Shown piece after piece: positions 59,692 to 61,099 of a DNA stretch of 61,099 bases (positions are counted from its first letter, which is position 1; the number at the start of each line of letters is the position of its first letter). The stretch comes from an uncultured Collinsella sp. (GTDB lineage: Bacteria; Actinomycetota; Coriobacteriia; Coriobacteriales; Coriobacteriaceae), in contig URMZ01000009.1 in the NCBI GenBank assembly GCA_900549025.1, positions 1 through 61,099 of the forward strand, given 5' to 3'. The position numbers and the translations under genes were made by a program. The notes beneath the pieces are model-generated. The model did not search any database. It saw nothing but the letters and a program-made list of their open reading frames with translations, and was not told the origin of the DNA.

Positions 59692-60714
59692 CTACACCGT
59701 GAGGAACATCATCACGATGATCATGGCAAAGCCGATAAGGTCGGTTGGCAAAAACACCGTCCCCAGCATAACGGCACTGGTGATGGTCGCCGAAACCGGC
59801 TCCACAGTTCCGATGAGGCTCGCGCGCACCGAGCCGATGTCCTTAACGCCCTGCATATAGAGCATGTAAGCAAAAAACGAGCCGATAACCACGAACACCG
59901 CGAGCGCCTCGATGCCGGCAGCGTCGAGCGCCGGCATATGCGCCCAGGGCTGCACGAAGACGCACGAGACCACGCCCGCCGTGAGCATTGCCGAGCCCGT
60001 GACGATGGGGCTGCCGTATTCGGGCAGGATCTTGGCGGGAATCACCGCCATACACGCGGCGCTGACCGCACACATAAGACCTGCTGCCAGGCCAAGCGGC
60101 GAGATATTCAGGCTGGTGGGGTCGCCGCCGGTGGCGATTAAAAAGGTTCCACCCAGAGCCAGGCCAATGCCGATGACTTCGCGAGTACGCGGCATGCGGC
60201 GATCGGTCACGCAGGCGTAGCCCATGATGATAACGAGCTGCAGGCACTGGAGCACCGTCGCGGTTCCGGCGTTCGTCAGGCGCACGGCCGAAAGATAGCA
60301 AAACTGGTTGAACAGCAGGCCAAAAGCGGTAAAGAGCAGCAGCTGCTTGCGATCAGCGGGCGTCGTCCAAAGCTTGACCAGGCGTGCGCGGTCGCGCGTG
60401 ACAACCACAGCCATAAAGAGCAGGCCGGCGAGAATCTGACGCACGCTCATAAGCCACAGCGTATCGACATGGTAGGTATCGAACAAAAAACTCGCGCTGG
60501 TGCCCGAGAAGCCCCAAAACGAACCGCCCACCAGCGTAGCCAAAACGCCCGTGATCATCTTGCGCGACGACGCATCGTTAAGGCGCTCGCGCCAGGCGCG
60601 ACGGGTGTTGCGGCTGAGCTCGTCGGTGCCCTCGGGCACATCAATGTTCGATATATCGGTCATCGGCACCGAAGCCCCTGCGCCTTCGACCTGCTCGACA
60701 CACTCTTTGCTCAT
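59692..60714 (-). CDS. EamA/DMT-superfamily transporter
   Basis: 340-aa drug/metabolite transporter with about ten membrane segments in two EamA repeats (for example GGSFWGFSGTSASFLF and GTVEPVSATITSAVMLGTVF at the repeat ends). The hydrophilic N-terminal 50 residues are unusually long. Substrate unknown. No partner gene; probably monocistronic with its own promoter. Confidence 0.88.
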   Translation of the reverse strand: MSKECVEQVEGAGASVPMTDISNIDVPEGTDELSRNTRRAWRERLNDASSRKMITGVLATLVGGSFWGFSGTSASFLFDTYHVDTLWLMSVRQILAGLLFMAVVVTRDRARLVKLWTTPADRKQLLLFTAFGLLFNQFCYLSAVRLTNAGTATVLQCLQLVIIMGYACVTDRRMPRTREVIGIGLALGGTFLIATGGDPTSLNISPLGLAAGLMCAVSAACMAVIPAKILPEYGSPIVTGSAMLTAGVVSCVFVQPWAHMPALDAAGIEALAVFVVIGSFFAYMLYMQGVKDIGSVRASLIGTVEPVSATITSAVMLGTVFLPTDLIGFAMIIVMMFLTV

Positions 60715-61003
60715 TCCACTCCCCCGAAACAGCCTGGAAACAATTCGGCTTACCTTACCACGGCGAAGTCACCAGCTGGAGGCTTGTCCGCTTATCGGTA
60801 GGACAATTCCGCAGGCGTCTTTCCATAGCTCGATACCGCAATGGCCTTGCATTATGCGACAGCCAAATCGCGGCAGCAGGCACTTTTGAGATGGATATGA
60901 CAAAGCCCCCGAATTCCACAATGTAAGCGATTTTTAAAAATGTTCTTGCCACCGAGTTCAGGCTCCGTTATATTATCCCTTGCGCGCTTGCGTACCCTTG
61001 ATC
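60715..61003. other. Intergenic region before tRNA-Val
   Basis: 289 bp with no coding frame. It carries the DMT gene's upstream region and, at its right end, the tRNA promoter: -35 TTGCCA (60946-60951), 17-bp spacer, -10 TATATT (60969-60974). Confidence 0.6.
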
Positions 61004-61075
61004 GGGCGTTTAGCTCAGGGGGAGAGCGCTTCCCTGACACGGAAGAGGTCAGAAGTTCAAATCTTCTAACGCCCA
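61004..61075 (+). tRNA. tRNA-Val (anticodon GAC)
   Basis: 72-nt tRNA: acceptor GGGCGTT/AACGCCC is perfect, anticodon loop CTGACAC, T-loop TTCAAAT, discriminator A, encoded CCA (61076-61078). The only tRNA on the plus strand here; its 3' flank is cut by the window edge, so whether it carries an inverted T-loop cannot be checked. Confidence 0.96.
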
Positions 61076-61099
61076 CCAAATGTTCGCAGCTCAGAGGCT

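Overview
The window is a gene-dense, GC-rich chromosomal segment, read mostly on the minus strand, from a monoderm high-GC bacterium. Protein content and style (VanR/VanS-like regulators, a secretin-less Tad pilus operon, a CbiMQO metal importer, a transcriptional T-box on pheST, a predicted PD-(D/E)XK protein) point to a Coriobacteriia actinobacterium, most likely Collinsella. That assignment is a judgement from gene content; no search was run. No phage, plasmid, rRNA operon, CRISPR array or transposase gene is visible.

Layout. 1-1601: 5' part of a YhgE/Pip membrane protein running off the left edge. 1931-6762: HtpG, a GNAT acetyltransferase and a CpsC-CpsD-CpsB-type polysaccharide control operon. 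6958-12118: two two-component systems (PhoBR-like and VanRS-like) flanking a lone pstB, with a divergent D,D-carboxypeptidase (12316-13656). 13700-17200: tRNA-Ser, an 813-aa TPR protein, tRNA-Arg and a small unknown. 17305-27218: housekeeping block (serS, proC, rlmH, SPFH protein, tRNA-Leu, tatD, rsmA, metG, rsmI) ending in a GH5-type protein with an altered catalytic motif. 27400-28630: palindrome array, tRNA-Phe with a duplicated 3' end, and a toxin-antitoxin pair. 28686-38276: eleven-gene Tad/Flp pilus operon. 38529-42635: RsgA and a P-type cation ATPase. 43077-46034: pyruvate kinase and a nuclease-like gene. 46031-49674: phospholipase C-like protein and a CbiM-CbiQ-CbiO importer behind a perfect NikR-type operator. 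49921-53895: T-box-pheS-pheT. 54019-60714: M32 carboxypeptidase, GlmM, DUF4012 protein and a DMT exporter. 61004: tRNA-Val.

How the parts fit. Cell-envelope work dominates: CpsBCD control of polymer length, GlmM for UDP-GlcNAc, the DacA-type carboxypeptidase beside a VanRS-like sensor, and the pilus. The most unusual signal is non-coding. All four minus-strand tRNA genes (Ser, Arg, Leu, Phe) carry, about 60 bp past their 3' end and beyond their terminator, an inverted copy of their own T-loop. At Leu and Phe this belongs to an approximately 125-bp three-hairpin element bracketed by a 63-bp direct duplication of the tRNA 3' end plus terminator, broken exactly in the T-loop. Several families of dispersed palindromes also occur in the intergenic regions.
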